From: Candidatus Pseudobacter hemicellulosilyticus
GTDB taxonomy: Bacteria > Bacteroidota > Bacteroidia > Chitinophagales > Chitinophagaceae
Assembly (NCBI GenBank): GCA_029202545.1
Contig: CP119311.1
Coordinates: 372,001-436,000, forward strand
Direction: 5' to 3'
DNA: 64,000 nucleotides
The notes beneath the pieces are model-generated. The model had not been told where the DNA came from. It made no database searches and was given only the letters and a program-made list of their open reading frames with translations. Positions within the stretch are counted from its first letter, which is position 1, and the number at the start of each line of letters is the position of its first letter. The position numbers and the translations under genes were made by a program. This document shows, piece by piece, positions 1 to 8,987 of the stretch.

Positions 1-492
1 TAAGGTCCTGGATATTTATGGACTATTGCCTTTGGATAACATGCGCACCGCTTATCATGCCTATGGACATCGCTGTCGCGGAACCTGATGGCGCGCGTAA
101 AGGGTATATTCGGGAAACTCATTGACGGTGGTAATGATTAGTCAACCATCAACCGGTTCCGTGGCATTACGCTCCCAGGAAATACCCTTTACCTGCCATT
201 TACAAGCTGAAAATGTCAGTCGTTGTCGGTTCTTCATCATCGGTATACCACTGCACCTGCCCTTCCGGAAAAGAAATCCATCACAGGCAAATGCACCTAC
301 CCGCGGGTTGATCCCAGTCAATTTCTCCAACACAAGGACCTGCCGTATCCGCTTTGTTTATACCTTTCACCCCACAAGAAACAGATAAGGGTGCATCCCG
401 CCCGTTTAGAACCTGCGATGTTGCCCTTGAGCTGTGTATACAGCGGCGTAAACCCGAATCCAGGCGATCAGCGGAAGCCCAACTTGACATGT
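1..492. other. Window edge with no convincing gene
   Basis: Short open stretches exist in several frames but none has the look of a conserved protein. Two frames running in from the window edge stop within about 115 bp, so a gene 3' end could lie here. The open frame of the following gene extends upstream to 223, but that extension is compositionally odd and I do not include it. The left end of the mobile element is not visible. Confidence 0.4.
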
Positions 493-1185
493 ATGATCAC
501 GTACTCCAATTACCCCAACCTGAAATACCTCAGTTTGGATATTCCGTTTGATCTGTCAGCGGTAATCAGCGCAGGACACACCAAAGAGGCGAGAGAATTC
601 ATGCGTGCTGACCCAGCAATCCGGAAAATGTATAAATCAGTACAGACCTTGAATAGCCAGGGGAACAGGCCGAAGCATTATTACCTGAGAAGCCAGGAAT
701 TTGCAATACTGTTGAATGATAACAGCTATTGCAGCAAACGCCGCAATCAGTTCCTAAAACGCATGCCCGCACACCCACGATATGGCGTTATCTGCTTTCT
801 GGATTACACGTATTTTACCTATTGGATTTCCGGGCCGGCCCATCCTGAAAATAAACAAGTTCCGATCACGAGTATGACTGTCGGACTATTCCGCAAGGAC
901 TGCCTGCTGAGCTTTGAAGAATGCAGCATCCAAAGCCGGTCGATAAATCTGAACGGAAACGGGTTCCCAGGCAATACCGATGTGGCGTTACGCCGTGAAT
1001 CGGTTCGCTTCGCGACGGCCGTACTCGGGTACTTGACCAACAGGCAGGTTACGCCGGTTCCCTCCCGTATCAATCATACCGGCGAGCGAATCTGGATGAC
1101 CTTAAACCCGGATATATACCCGTTGGTCAAAGCGCCGGCAAACAAAACAAAATCCAACATAGACAGGAAAAAAAACGATCACTAA
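493..1185 (+). CDS. Hypothetical protein, about 230 aa
   Basis: I do not recognise a family. I start it at the ATG at 493, where the frame begins to look like an ordinary globular protein (MITYSNYPNLKYLSLDIPFD at the N-terminus). Upstream codons in the same frame (from 223) are Pro/Arg-rich and look like read-through. The protein has no clear signal peptide or membrane segment and ends in a Lys/Asn-rich tail. A charged middle part (AGHTKEAREFMRADPAIRKM) suggests helices. No operon partner is evident; the next gene is more than 400 bp away. It could be an accessory gene of the mobile element. Confidence 0.5.
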   Translation: MITYSNYPNLKYLSLDIPFDLSAVISAGHTKEAREFMRADPAIRKMYKSVQTLNSQGNRPKHYYLRSQEFAILLNDNSYCSKRRNQFLKRMPAHPRYGVICFLDYTYFTYWISGPAHPENKQVPITSMTVGLFRKDCLLSFEECSIQSRSINLNGNGFPGNTDVALRRESVRFATAVLGYLTNRQVTPVPSRINHTGERIWMTLNPDIYPLVKAPANKTKSNIDRKKNDH

Positions 1186-1622
1186 GGTTACAATATCGCC
1201 TCATCAACGTTTACCATCATAAAAGCCGTCTCCATGTACCAACATTTCATTTCCAATGGCATCGCCCTTCACCCGGGCGCCCCTGCAAACAGCCAATCCC
1301 AGCCACCACTTCAGGCAGATCACCCTCCGCCTCACCGGACCTGACTGATGGGCTACTATTTCATACGACACCATTAAGAAGCTCCAAAACAGGGGATCAA
1401 ACCGCTGCGCGCATACGATAGGTTTGCGCGTACGGTGGATTTTTCTGTTAATGGCATTGCATCATTTGATCCCGGGAATAATAATCCGGGATGATGTCTG
1501 TTACCGGCAATCGAGTAATAACAATACGCAAATACCATCATTTAAAACGTGCATAAATAAATTCCCGATTTGCTTTGGGCATTTAGCTATGTTTTCTGTT
1601 CCATAACAAAACCGTCTCCACC
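1186..1622. other. Intergenic region, nothing recognised
   Basis: About 440 bp without a credible gene. A 60-codon open frame at 1424-1606 has no recognisable features and probably is not real. No strong hairpin or clear promoter with correct spacing was seen upstream of the FecR-like gene. Confidence 0.4.
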
Positions 1623-2486
1623 ATGTCTCCCAACAAATTCAGAATCCGTATGACCGCTGGCCTCATCGGTCTATTCAGCGTCATCGGCGTCACGATTTAC
1701 CTCACCCAAAGATCCATCGCCAAGCAGCAAAAGATCAGCCCAGGTCTTGCGGAAAAAAAAACACAGTCATTTATCCCGCTGCAACGAGCCGTTAAGTACA
1801 GCGACACATCCACCACAGCGTATCACTTGACCGCGCAATATGAGTTTAAACCGGGTGAGCGCCTGGTCACGGATTCCGCCGAGTTTTTCAAAGCCTCACT
1901 TCCCGGCGGTGGCATGCTGTATATGGACCCGCTCACGGTTATCCGTTTTACACAACAACATCATCTCGAACTGCTGAGCGGCGAGATCTATCTTTTTCTT
2001 CCCAAAGGAAGCCGCTACGAACTGTCCACACCGAAACTTCGTCTTTTCAACGCCGCGGGGCAATTCCAACTCACTGCTTACCCCGCACAACACGCGGCTG
2101 CCGCAATCGGCGGATTGGCCTATTACACGGACAGGAAAGCTACCCCGTTGAAGCTGCCTGCAGGTAAAAAATTGGTCGAATCCAACGGAGTAATGGCCAT
2201 AACGGCGTTGACCAAAGCCGATTATGCAGTGAAAGACAACAAATTCAATTTTGAGGAATTTTCCTTTACCACCAATATGGACAGGGTTGCCCGATGGTAC
2301 AATGTGCGGTTGCGCTATCAGGGAGATACGGTGGGTATCAACCGGAAATATGTCTTTGAAGGGAGTATGTCTCGTGAAACCACATTGAAGACCATCATCA
2401 AAATATTGACAGATTGTGGCGTACCGTTAAGCCTGGATTCCAGCAACCGCCAGGTCATCATCTATCCGGACTCCACACGTAATTAA
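1623..2486 (+). CDS. FecR-like protein lacking the anti-sigma domain
   Basis: The C-terminal part matches the FecR/DUF4974 layout of Bacteroidota anti-sigma factors: a FecR-type beta segment (about residues 70-190: a GGGMLYMDPLTVIRF stretch and LELLSGEIYLFLP) followed by a DUF4974-type end (about 205-285: FSFTTNMDRVARWYNVRLRY, FEGSMSRETTLKTIIKIL). A single membrane helix lies at about residues 11-28. Family members normally have about 80 cytoplasmic residues before that helix that bind the ECF sigma factor; here only about 10 residues precede it. It is therefore either a periplasmic sensor without an anti-sigma arm, or a scaffold that works with another regulator. No sigma gene is adjacent. 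The LuxR-like gene converges on it from the other strand. Confidence 0.75.
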   Translation: MSPNKFRIRMTAGLIGLFSVIGVTIYLTQRSIAKQQKISPGLAEKKTQSFIPLQRAVKYSDTSTTAYHLTAQYEFKPGERLVTDSAEFFKASLPGGGMLYMDPLTVIRFTQQHHLELLSGEIYLFLPKGSRYELSTPKLRLFNAAGQFQLTAYPAQHAAAAIGGLAYYTDRKATPLKLPAGKKLVESNGVMAITALTKADYAVKDNKFNFEEFSFTTNMDRVARWYNVRLRYQGDTVGINRKYVFEGSMSRETTLKTIIKILTDCGVPLSLDSSNRQVIIYPDSTRN

Positions 2487-2525
2487 TGATTCCCCGTCAG
2501 GCTGCATAACCCAATAGTTCCTTAC

Positions 2526-3149
2526 CTACGCACGCCCAATCCAGTGACTGACGGCGATCATATCCCGGGTACCCAACTTCATAGCGGCCCGGGCAAAATA
2601 CGTAGCTACTGTACTGGCACTTTTTCCTAAACGGATGGCCACATCGGCCTGAACATCGCCATTGACCAAATGATGAATTACTTCCAACTCCATCACCGAC
2701 AAGGCGCCGAATCCGCTGCACAGTCTTTCATCAGACTGGCATTTCCACGCCTGAAGCACCCGGTCACCCAAATAAATGCGGCCGGAAATCACGGCATCCA
2801 GCATGTTGAGGAATTCCGTTTCACTGGCCAGTTGACTCATGTAGGCATTTACGCCATGCCGCAGGAACCATTTAGCGTATACCCGTTCATGCTCACGGCC
2901 AAGTACGGCGATTCCAAGGGCCGGGCATTGTGCTTTGATCGTATCAATGCAGGATATCAATGTCTGATCCTTCATCCTTACATTAAGGATAGCCACATCA
3001 AAGGAGCAACCATGCTGACGGATTTCACGTACAAGCTCCTCGCGGGTACGGGCAATGGCAATTTGGCAACCCGGAAACTTCTCATTCAGGAGGTCCCGGG
3101 TACCAAGCAATGTGATGGGGTGCAATTCAGCAATCAAAAAGCTACGCAT
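2526..3149 (-). CDS. LuxR/NarL-type regulator with degenerate receiver
   Basis: This is a 207-aa two-domain response-regulator-like protein: an N-terminal receiver (about 1-120) and a C-terminal LuxR helix-turn-helix (about 149-205: LSVMELEVIHHLVNGDVQAD, then IRLGKSASTVATYFARAAMK). In NarL-type receivers the phosphoacceptor is the Asp of an LLDLRMP-like motif. Here the equivalent is AILNVRM with Asn56. The conserved Lys near the end of the receiver appears as Ser105 in AYMSQL, and the acidic pair near residue 8 is reduced to one Glu. The protein is thus likely phosphorylation-independent. No histidine kinase is near. It converges on the FecR-like gene. Confidence 0.8.
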   Translation of the reverse strand: MRSFLIAELHPITLLGTRDLLNEKFPGCQIAIARTREELVREIRQHGCSFDVAILNVRMKDQTLISCIDTIKAQCPALGIAVLGREHERVYAKWFLRHGVNAYMSQLASETEFLNMLDAVISGRIYLGDRVLQAWKCQSDERLCSGFGALSVMELEVIHHLVNGDVQADVAIRLGKSASTVATYFARAAMKLGTRDMIAVSHWIGRA

Positions 3150-3559
3150 AGGAATGATCTGGGGTTTGTGAAAGAGGCAGCGCCCCTACAGGTTGCCTCT
3201 CATTTTGTTTTCTATAGCCCTAAGGCTATGCGTTTTGCGGCGGCCCACACCGGGCGATCGGCGCTTCCGGTCTCGGTAACACCGGTCCTGGAACAAGCGG
3301 CCACTTTTAAAGAACAGGCGCGTGAAGGCTACCCATTCCCTATTTATATAACAGTTCCAGGCCCAAAACGCCTAACGCATCGCATAGGTTACTTGGAAAA
3401 CGTTGATTCCGACTATTAAGGTAATGTTTTCCAAAAGCCCTGACAATCCGATTTAAGGGAAAAGTGGCCATCCGGCCAGGGGCGTATAAAGGCTAATATA
3501 CGCTAATACGTATCCCCCTAATTACCAACAAACCGCGTGAGGTACAAAACTGAATATGA

Positions 3560-4276
3560 ATGCGTAAAAAGTTGTCAGAAACCAAAAAAACACGTCCGGA
3601 AACGCTTTCCCGGAACCAGGTGGACGAATTAACCTATGCTGTCCGTCATTATCAATACAAAGAGGCCATTGATCCGGTGCTGTCAAAAGTGATTGAAGAA
3701 ATAAAAGTCCATCCCTACATCAGAACCGTGCGGCGCATGCAAATGAGCAATATGCGCTTACATATGCACATCGACAACTTATTTCACTATGCGACTTGCG
3801 CCCCGCATTTTGGATTGCCTGCAATTGAACTGAAAATCATTCACCGGGCCAAATTGATCCAATCGCATTTCTTTAATCATGTGGCCAGCACCTTTATTTC
3901 AAAGCCCTATGGCCGGATGGCCTCTGTCTTCCGGCTGGTGGATGCAGCATCCGATATAGCCGATCTTAGAAACGCCATTCTGGCCAATAAAAAAACAGCA
4001 GCCCGGGCCATCACCGTGTGCAGGCTATTTGTTGAGATACGTCGTAAAATGGAAAGTGACCAGCACCTGACGGTTTCTGAAATCAAACAATTTGCACTCT
4101 TCCGGCATACCCTGGTCCCTCCCCCTCCTGTGGCATGGGCGTATACACCACGCGACTACGAGAACCTTTTTTTCCTGGAACAAATGGCGAAAATGAATGA
4201 TCCTATATTCCGTAAGGGCATCTGCAACCTGATCAAAAATTACCCGTTAAAAAATTATACTGATGACCATTGCTGA
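3560..4276 (+). CDS. Unknown helical protein, family A member 1
   Basis: First gene of a probable operon (3560-8348). The family is not one I recognise. It is predicted mostly helical and soluble, 238 aa. The C-terminal half carries a pattern shared by four genes of this cluster: an IRRKM/IRAKL-type segment, about 20 residues, a Pro-containing turn, then Y-x2-x-D-Y-x-x-L-x-x-LE (here YTPRDYENLFFLE, about residues 195-207). The N-terminal half (YKEAIDPVLSKVIEEIKVHP) matches the gene at 5465 (GKEIDQLDGLIIADLKEHP), so those two are closest relatives. The stop overlaps the start of the next gene by 14 nt, implying coupled translation. Confidence 0.65.
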   Translation: MRKKLSETKKTRPETLSRNQVDELTYAVRHYQYKEAIDPVLSKVIEEIKVHPYIRTVRRMQMSNMRLHMHIDNLFHYATCAPHFGLPAIELKIIHRAKLIQSHFFNHVASTFISKPYGRMASVFRLVDAASDIADLRNAILANKKTAARAITVCRLFVEIRRKMESDQHLTVSEIKQFALFRHTLVPPPPVAWAYTPRDYENLFFLEQMAKMNDPIFRKGICNLIKNYPLKNYTDDHC

Positions 4277-4850
4277 CATCATCCAACATCCTTTGGACAA
4301 GCTGATCGGGAATACCCTGATTTGTAGTTTTGACCTGATCCTTGCTGTCCGCATCTCTAAAAACCAATCAGGTTCCCTTACCGCTTATCAGCAGCAAGTA
4401 TGGCATCAGTGGATTATTCAGGCAGCTCGCTTCAAAACCGGGGACAAGCCGGAAGAAATCATAGACCTGGTCCACGAACTGAAATGGGGACAGAAAAACC
4501 CGATCTATTTGGACCAAACAGCCGACCCCTACGTCCAAATCCATCAGAAGAGTTTTCAGCTGCCGGAGTTCGCACAGCATTTTAAAAAGGCTTTACGCCT
4601 CACCATACAATTCAACCGGATCAGGGCCAAATTAGCCGCATCGAAATCCATATCGCAGGAAGATTTGGAAATCTGGCATACATACAAATACACCGCCATC
4701 CCATATTCGGCTAACCCCATCTGCTATTCTTTTGCTGACATATCGGCTTTATACCACCTGGAAATCAATCTACGGATGTCTGTTTTTAAAACAATCAATT
4801 GGAACAGCATGCCACCGGAGCCTCTTGATCCGTCAGCCGACGAACCATAG
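4263..4850 (+). CDS. Unknown helical protein, family A member 2
   Basis: 195 aa, overlapping the previous gene by 14 nt. The N-terminus DKLIGNTLICSFDLI is nearly the same as DQLIGDTLISHFDLV in the gene at 6177, so these two form a paralogue pair. The C-terminal half shares the family A pattern (IRAKLAASKSISQED, TAIPYSANPICYSFADISAL, YHLE). No signal peptide or membrane helix; it is likely a cytoplasmic partner of the 3560 product. The tail is acidic and Pro-rich. Function unknown. Confidence 0.65.
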   Translation: MTIADIIQHPLDKLIGNTLICSFDLILAVRISKNQSGSLTAYQQQVWHQWIIQAARFKTGDKPEEIIDLVHELKWGQKNPIYLDQTADPYVQIHQKSFQLPEFAQHFKKALRLTIQFNRIRAKLAASKSISQEDLEIWHTYKYTAIPYSANPICYSFADISALYHLEINLRMSVFKTINWNSMPPEPLDPSADEP

Positions 4851-4904
4851 ACATCCCAGCAGCGGAACCTGAGCAAACCATATCAGCATATAATAATCCT
4901 AAAA

Positions 4905-5306
4905 ATGAAACGAATCACCAAACACCCATCGGCAATGGCAGAACGATCTAAACATGCCACAACGCCATCGGTTCAGCAAACCAATCATAACACTGACCCG
5001 AAGATAACCAACGCGAATTCCGCTTTTTCCGTTCCCCCTTCCCCAGACCAAGCATCAGACCCTACCTCACCGGAAAAAAACCAGCGCAAGCCCGGCGACT
5101 TCCCAATGGCGTTAATGGCTGTACTCGTCTTCAGCATGATCTTTTCCCCATTAATCATTGGGCGGTTTACCAAGTCCGATACGGGGACAAAATCGTCGGT
5201 ACCAACCAGACCTGCCGGCGCCACGGGCCTGCCTGCTGAATCAGCTATACCCGTTTATGGGGACACTTCCGCAGCGCCTGTTAAGACACCCCAGGTAATT
5301 CCATAA
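4905..5306 (+). CDS. Small single-span membrane protein
   Basis: 133 aa. The first about 65 residues are polar and Ser/Thr/Pro-rich, followed by one hydrophobic helix (FPMALMAVLVFSMIFSPLII, about 66-86) and a Gly/Pro/Thr-rich tail. This looks like a bitopic membrane protein with disordered ends. It occupies the same place in the first module as the membrane protein at 6767 does in the second, but I see no sequence similarity between them beyond the single helix. Function unknown. Confidence 0.5.
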   Translation: MKRITKHPSAMAERSKHATTPSVQQTNHNTDPKITNANSAFSVPPSPDQASDPTSPEKNQRKPGDFPMALMAVLVFSMIFSPLIIGRFTKSDTGTKSSVPTRPAGATGLPAESAIPVYGDTSAAPVKTPQVIP

Positions 5307-5464
5307 CGCATGGGATATGACAAGTTTCCAACCGGCATTGATGCGCAGCTTTCCGCATGCCCTAACAGGGACCCTGGGATCCTGGCCGTCAACCAATCGG
5401 CTGCTTCGCTGCCGGTAGCTGTGCGCATTACCCAACCCGATTATCACCTTTTTAACATAAACCC

Positions 5465-6172
5465 ATGCCCAAACGAGCTATTGACGCACCGGATCTTCAG
5501 CGGCCATATCGTAAAGAATTCAACAACGCGCGCCTTGGCACCCTACTGAACGCTTTCCAGGATTATAAAAATGGTAAGGAGATTGATCAGCTTGACGGTT
5601 TAATCATTGCAGACCTGAAAGAACATCCGTATACCCACACCATTCCTGGATTGCCATTTAACAGGATTACCCTGGTTACGTATTTGTTGGTGTTGGAATC
5701 CCTCTGTCCCCAGCATATCAGTCGCAGCACCCAGAAAACCATCAACATCATGAATAAGCGGGGAAGAATGCTGAAAAAAGAATGGCGAGTCTACGTCGCA
5801 CCCGGAATATCCAAATGGACTACGCCGGAAGACCTGGCCCTGCCATTCTTCCTGGTTTCATCGGAAGAACAGGTAATGAACATGCGGGATGGGTTGGCCG
5901 CCGGGGAACCCGTTGCCAGAAAAGCCCTCCGCGTGTGCCACCACTATGCACGCCTACGGCTGAAATTAGCACGCCAACGCGTACCAACCGAGCGCGATGA
6001 CCGGCTGATGAACTACCTGAATGAATTCGCTATTCCGCATTCAGACAATATAAAGGCGTATAACATGAGGGATTTTGCAAACCTCTATTTATTGGAAGGA
6101 TTTATAAACCTAACCAATCGTGCATTCAGAACTCAGGTTATTGATGTCCTGGGCAATCTACCCAAACTCTAA
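5465..6172 (+). CDS. Unknown helical protein, family A member 3
   Basis: 235 aa and paralogous to the gene at 3560. Aligned stretches include GKEIDQLDGLIIADLKEHPY (about 37-56), then an ALRVC-x-H-YARLRLKLARQR segment and YNMRDFANLYLLEGF near the C-terminus. It is predicted soluble and helical. It begins the second copy of the module and lies 4 bp before the next gene, whose start follows its stop directly. Divergence from the first copy is large, so the duplication is old. No family name can be given. Confidence 0.65.
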   Translation: MPKRAIDAPDLQRPYRKEFNNARLGTLLNAFQDYKNGKEIDQLDGLIIADLKEHPYTHTIPGLPFNRITLVTYLLVLESLCPQHISRSTQKTINIMNKRGRMLKKEWRVYVAPGISKWTTPEDLALPFFLVSSEEQVMNMRDGLAAGEPVARKALRVCHHYARLRLKLARQRVPTERDDRLMNYLNEFAIPHSDNIKAYNMRDFANLYLLEGFINLTNRAFRTQVIDVLGNLPKL

Positions 6173-6176
6173 GACC

Positions 6177-6701
6177 ATGCAAAGACAAACCATCGTTTAC
6201 CACCACCATGATCAGCTCATCGGGGATACACTGATTTCGCACTTTGACCTGGTCCAGCAAACCGCCCACCAACTCATCAGGAAACAGAAACTGTCCGTCC
6301 TGCAAGACCGGATCTGGCAAAAATGGCTGACCGAGTTCCGTGACTTTTCACCAACAGGGTCAGCTCACCTGGTCATTGATGAGATCCAGGAAATAAAACG
6401 GCAGCCCCCGATACTTCCCACTTTCGTCAATACAAAGCAGGCGGCCTTCGAGTTAAAGAAGGCATTCCGTGCCATTTTTAAGATCGGAACAATCCGCAAC
6501 AAACTGATTAACCAGCAACCACTTGACGAGGTGGAAGATAACCTATGGCGCGGCCTTTATTATACGGGCGTACCCCACGCCGGTAATCCTGCTTTCTTTT
6601 CCACGGCGGATCTGTTGATGCTCATTGACCTGGAAACTTCGGTAAACAACATGAAACCGGAAATTGATTGGGCGAAAATAGCGTTGATTTATCCGCTTTG
6701 A
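6177..6701 (+). CDS. Unknown helical protein, family A member 4
   Basis: 174 aa from the ATG at 6177; the open frame starts earlier at 6120, but the start at 6177 gives a 4-bp gap to the upstream stop and aligns with the N-terminus of the paralogue at 4263. DQLIGDTLISHFDLV is the shared N-terminal motif. The C-terminal family A pattern is IRNKLINQQPLDEVED, TGVPHAGNPAFFSTADLLML and IDLE. It is probably cytoplasmic and works with the 5465 product. Confidence 0.65.
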   Translation: MQRQTIVYHHHDQLIGDTLISHFDLVQQTAHQLIRKQKLSVLQDRIWQKWLTEFRDFSPTGSAHLVIDEIQEIKRQPPILPTFVNTKQAAFELKKAFRAIFKIGTIRNKLINQQPLDEVEDNLWRGLYYTGVPHAGNPAFFSTADLLMLIDLETSVNNMKPEIDWAKIALIYPL

Positions 6702-6766
6702 TTTCCAGCAACACTGCGTCCAGACGGCGTTATCACAATACCCCATCACTTATAATTCTTATCATC

Positions 6767-7318
6767 ATGCGCATGCACTTAAAACTATCGCCTCCGCTAA
6801 AAATGTGTATCCTGATCACCGTCATTGCGGTGATTATCCTACTCAACACCATCAATTTCCCAAGTACGCGTGAAATTACGTCATCACCGGTCACCAGTGA
6901 CACGGCGCTCGCCTGGGACTATCCAAACCATCCACGTTATGAGGAACTGACCGAACTTTTCAGGAAATTCACGGACGATGCCTTTGCCAAATCGAAGGCT
7001 AAATCCCTGTCGATATACGAAACCGACACCACGTTCCGAATCGTCACCCTAATTCTGGTTGTCCCATCCCATCTGCAGACAACGCTCCCATGGCAGCAAC
7101 GCAAAGCGTTATTAAGGGTTGCCGATTCCCTCAAATATGAATTCCGTAACCAGGTTACGGCTAAGCCAGCGGAATGTCCCATACTTAACATCTGGTTCAA
7201 CGACACCGTCCGTCATTGGGATCACAATTTTAAGTATCACCTTTCAACGGACAAAGATTCCCTCAGCTATTATTACTTACCACGATATTCAGGCACGCCC
7301 CAAGTGGAAAACCTGTAA
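6767..7318 (+). CDS. Membrane-anchored periplasmic protein
   Basis: 183 aa from the ATG at 6767; the open frame begins at 6668, inside the preceding gene's end, and is not used. A hydrophobic N-terminal helix (MCILITVIAVIILLNTI, about 12-28) acts as signal anchor, and about 150 residues would face the periplasm. The region LLRVADSLKYEFRNQV then CPILNIWFNDTVRHWDHNFKY resembles the lipoprotein encoded next (LSLMADTIKAAFLSLIEATDCPALAIFYED). The two are paralogues. Function unknown. Confidence 0.6.
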   Translation: MRMHLKLSPPLKMCILITVIAVIILLNTINFPSTREITSSPVTSDTALAWDYPNHPRYEELTELFRKFTDDAFAKSKAKSLSIYETDTTFRIVTLILVVPSHLQTTLPWQQRKALLRVADSLKYEFRNQVTAKPAECPILNIWFNDTVRHWDHNFKYHLSTDKDSLSYYYLPRYSGTPQVENL

Positions 7319-7345
7319 TGCGATTAACCAACAAAAAAATGCACC

Positions 7346-7885
7346 ATGCGATCCTTCACTAAACAGGCCAAACATCCCGTTGCTACCAGTGCCATCGTAC
7401 TGTTCCTGACCGCCGTGATGGGATGCAGGGATCAGGATAGGCATACAGCTGTACCCAGTGCTGAAAGATCCGCAAATGAGCGGGGCATGCCATTTTTTGA
7501 GCGCGTTCGACCATTCCGCCAGGTGCTATTGGACCGCTACCAGGCCGTCACCAGTCTGGTATACACCAATGATTCGACGGTTCATTGCCTGAATATCCAC
7601 CTCAAGGTTCCTATAGACCAGCACCGGAGTCCTTCCCACCAACGGCCAGCTGAGCTGAGCCTGATGGCAGATACTATTAAAGCGGCTTTCCTTTCGCTGA
7701 TTGAGGCAACGGATTGCCCGGCGCTGGCCATCTTTTATGAAGACTTGGCAAATCACCTGGAACACGTTTTCCGGTATGATTTAAATACAGATGACAAAAC
7801 GCCGGCATATTCCACCATGGAAACACCCGACCGGGTAGACATGCCAAAGAAACCGTTTGCCCGCCACGCCATTTCGCAACCTTAA
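7346..7885 (+). CDS. Predicted lipoprotein, paralogue of 6767 product
   Basis: 179 aa. The N-terminus ends in a lipobox-like LTAVMGC (Cys about 27), so it is probably lipid-anchored. The mature part shows a MADTIKAAFLSLIEATDCPA stretch and an EHVFRYDLNTDDKT stretch that align with the preceding membrane protein. It follows that gene by 27 bp in the same operon. The pair suggests an envelope complex with one inner-membrane and one lipid-anchored subunit. Function unknown. Confidence 0.6.
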   Translation: MRSFTKQAKHPVATSAIVLFLTAVMGCRDQDRHTAVPSAERSANERGMPFFERVRPFRQVLLDRYQAVTSLVYTNDSTVHCLNIHLKVPIDQHRSPSHQRPAELSLMADTIKAAFLSLIEATDCPALAIFYEDLANHLEHVFRYDLNTDDKTPAYSTMETPDRVDMPKKPFARHAISQP

Positions 7886-7895
7886 AAACTGACGT

Positions 7896-8348
7896 ATGCT
7901 ACTCCAACCAATTGATATTGAAGAAATCCGGGACCTGAAATCGACTTGGGGCGAGTTTGTCCTGCGCTTAGCGGGGCTTTGTGAAGGTCAGATCACCGAA
8001 AACAGGCATTGGTATTGGCTGATCAAGGATGAACAACAATTTTGTATCGTGGAAGTTAGAAAAGCCGACCCGGACCTATATCCAAGCCCCTACACGCCCA
8101 AAAAGAATGACTATGTATTGATATTCAGTCCGGATAAGGACAAATTCGACATCGTATTGCCACAACCATTGCTGTTGGAGATTATCCGGGAGGTGAGCCA
8201 ACGTTATGCGGCAAAGCGGCTTTGGCTAATAAACCGGTTTTACTCGCATCTCCTGCTTGGACTGCCTCCACTGGCACCCGTACCTACCCGATTCTCCCTT
8301 ACCCAGACTATTACCCTGGTTATCCCAACAGCTTTCTCCGGCGCCTGA
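7896..8348 (+). CDS. Hypothetical protein, 150 aa
   Basis: Last gene of the cluster, 10 bp after the lipoprotein gene. The first about 110 residues look like a small soluble domain (WYWLIKDEQQFCIVEVRKAD, YVLIFSPDKDKFDIVLPQPL). The end (about 110-150) is Leu/Pro/Thr-rich and looks less natural. A different frame over 8222-8431 reads a Pro/Tyr-rich peptide, so a frameshift near 8220 is possible. I cannot decide from sequence alone. Confidence 0.5.
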   Translation: MLLQPIDIEEIRDLKSTWGEFVLRLAGLCEGQITENRHWYWLIKDEQQFCIVEVRKADPDLYPSPYTPKKNDYVLIFSPDKDKFDIVLPQPLLLEIIREVSQRYAAKRLWLINRFYSHLLLGLPPLAPVPTRFSLTQTITLVIPTAFSGA

Positions 8349-8607
8349 TTACATGCCTTGTTTACTCCAGAAAGATCTTCAATAGCGGTCGTTTGGGTAC
8401 TAAAGCCTATATGTTATACGCCTGTAAATAAAAACCCGTAGCGGTTTGAATTTGATGTTTTCCTATTGCCGGAAGGGTGTTAAATTAGTGGCTCTTCCCC
8501 GCTGCATCAGGCTCTGATTAGTTCCTTTTTACATACCCTCTTTCCTCGGGTAACGTTTCTTTTTATATCCACCGGTCCACCCCGGCGCCGGATAAAACCT
8601 TATTGCT

Positions 8608-8979
8608 ATGACCAGACTCCATCCACACGACAGCGAGTTAATGGCCAGGATCATCGACAAACTTAACCAGGATCTTCGGTATCCGTTGTCCTTGGGTATG
8701 CTCACCACTGAATTCGCATTATCGGCCACCAGGCTGAAAAAATTATTCAAGATCCTGCACGACCAAACCTTTTATCAGTACTACACGCAGCTACGAATGG
8801 AAGCTGCAGCGGATATGCTCATCAAACGGGAAAAAACCATAGATGAAATCGCCTTCTTCACAGGCTTCACCAGCATCAGTACGTTCTGCAGACGGTTTCG
8901 GCAATATTATGGTGTGAAGCCAATCCAATACCGTAATAACCATACACCACCAAAAGCGGTTGGGTTAGCAGGTGAGTAA
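8608..8979 (+). CDS. AraC-type DNA-binding domain protein
   Basis: 123 aa consisting almost entirely of an AraC HTH pair. First helix-turn-helix about residues 29-50 (LSLGMLTTEFALSATRLKKL), then YQYYTQLRMEAAADML, and a second HTH about 75-105 (IDEIAFFTGFTSISTFCRRF, then YYGVKP). There is no ligand-binding domain, as in many short AraC proteins of Bacteroidota mobile elements. It ends directly before the promoter of RNA copy 1, so it may regulate that promoter or the Cys-rich gene cluster. Confidence 0.85.
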   Translation: MTRLHPHDSELMARIIDKLNQDLRYPLSLGMLTTEFALSATRLKKLFKILHDQTFYQYYTQLRMEAAADMLIKREKTIDEIAFFTGFTSISTFCRRFRQYYGVKPIQYRNNHTPPKAVGLAGE

Positions 8980-8987
8980 TCGAAAAA

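Noticed and set aside
1424..1606. 60-codon open frame
   Set aside because: No recognisable features and unnatural composition; treated as intergenic.
2670..3419. 249-codon plus-strand frame over the LuxR-type gene
   Set aside because: The minus strand encodes a recognisable receiver-HTH protein; the plus-strand product has no family features.
8222..8431. Separate gene at the end of the 7896 cluster
   Set aside because: Pro/Tyr-rich peptide overlapping the previous gene in another frame; a frameshift is possible but cannot be shown from one sequence.
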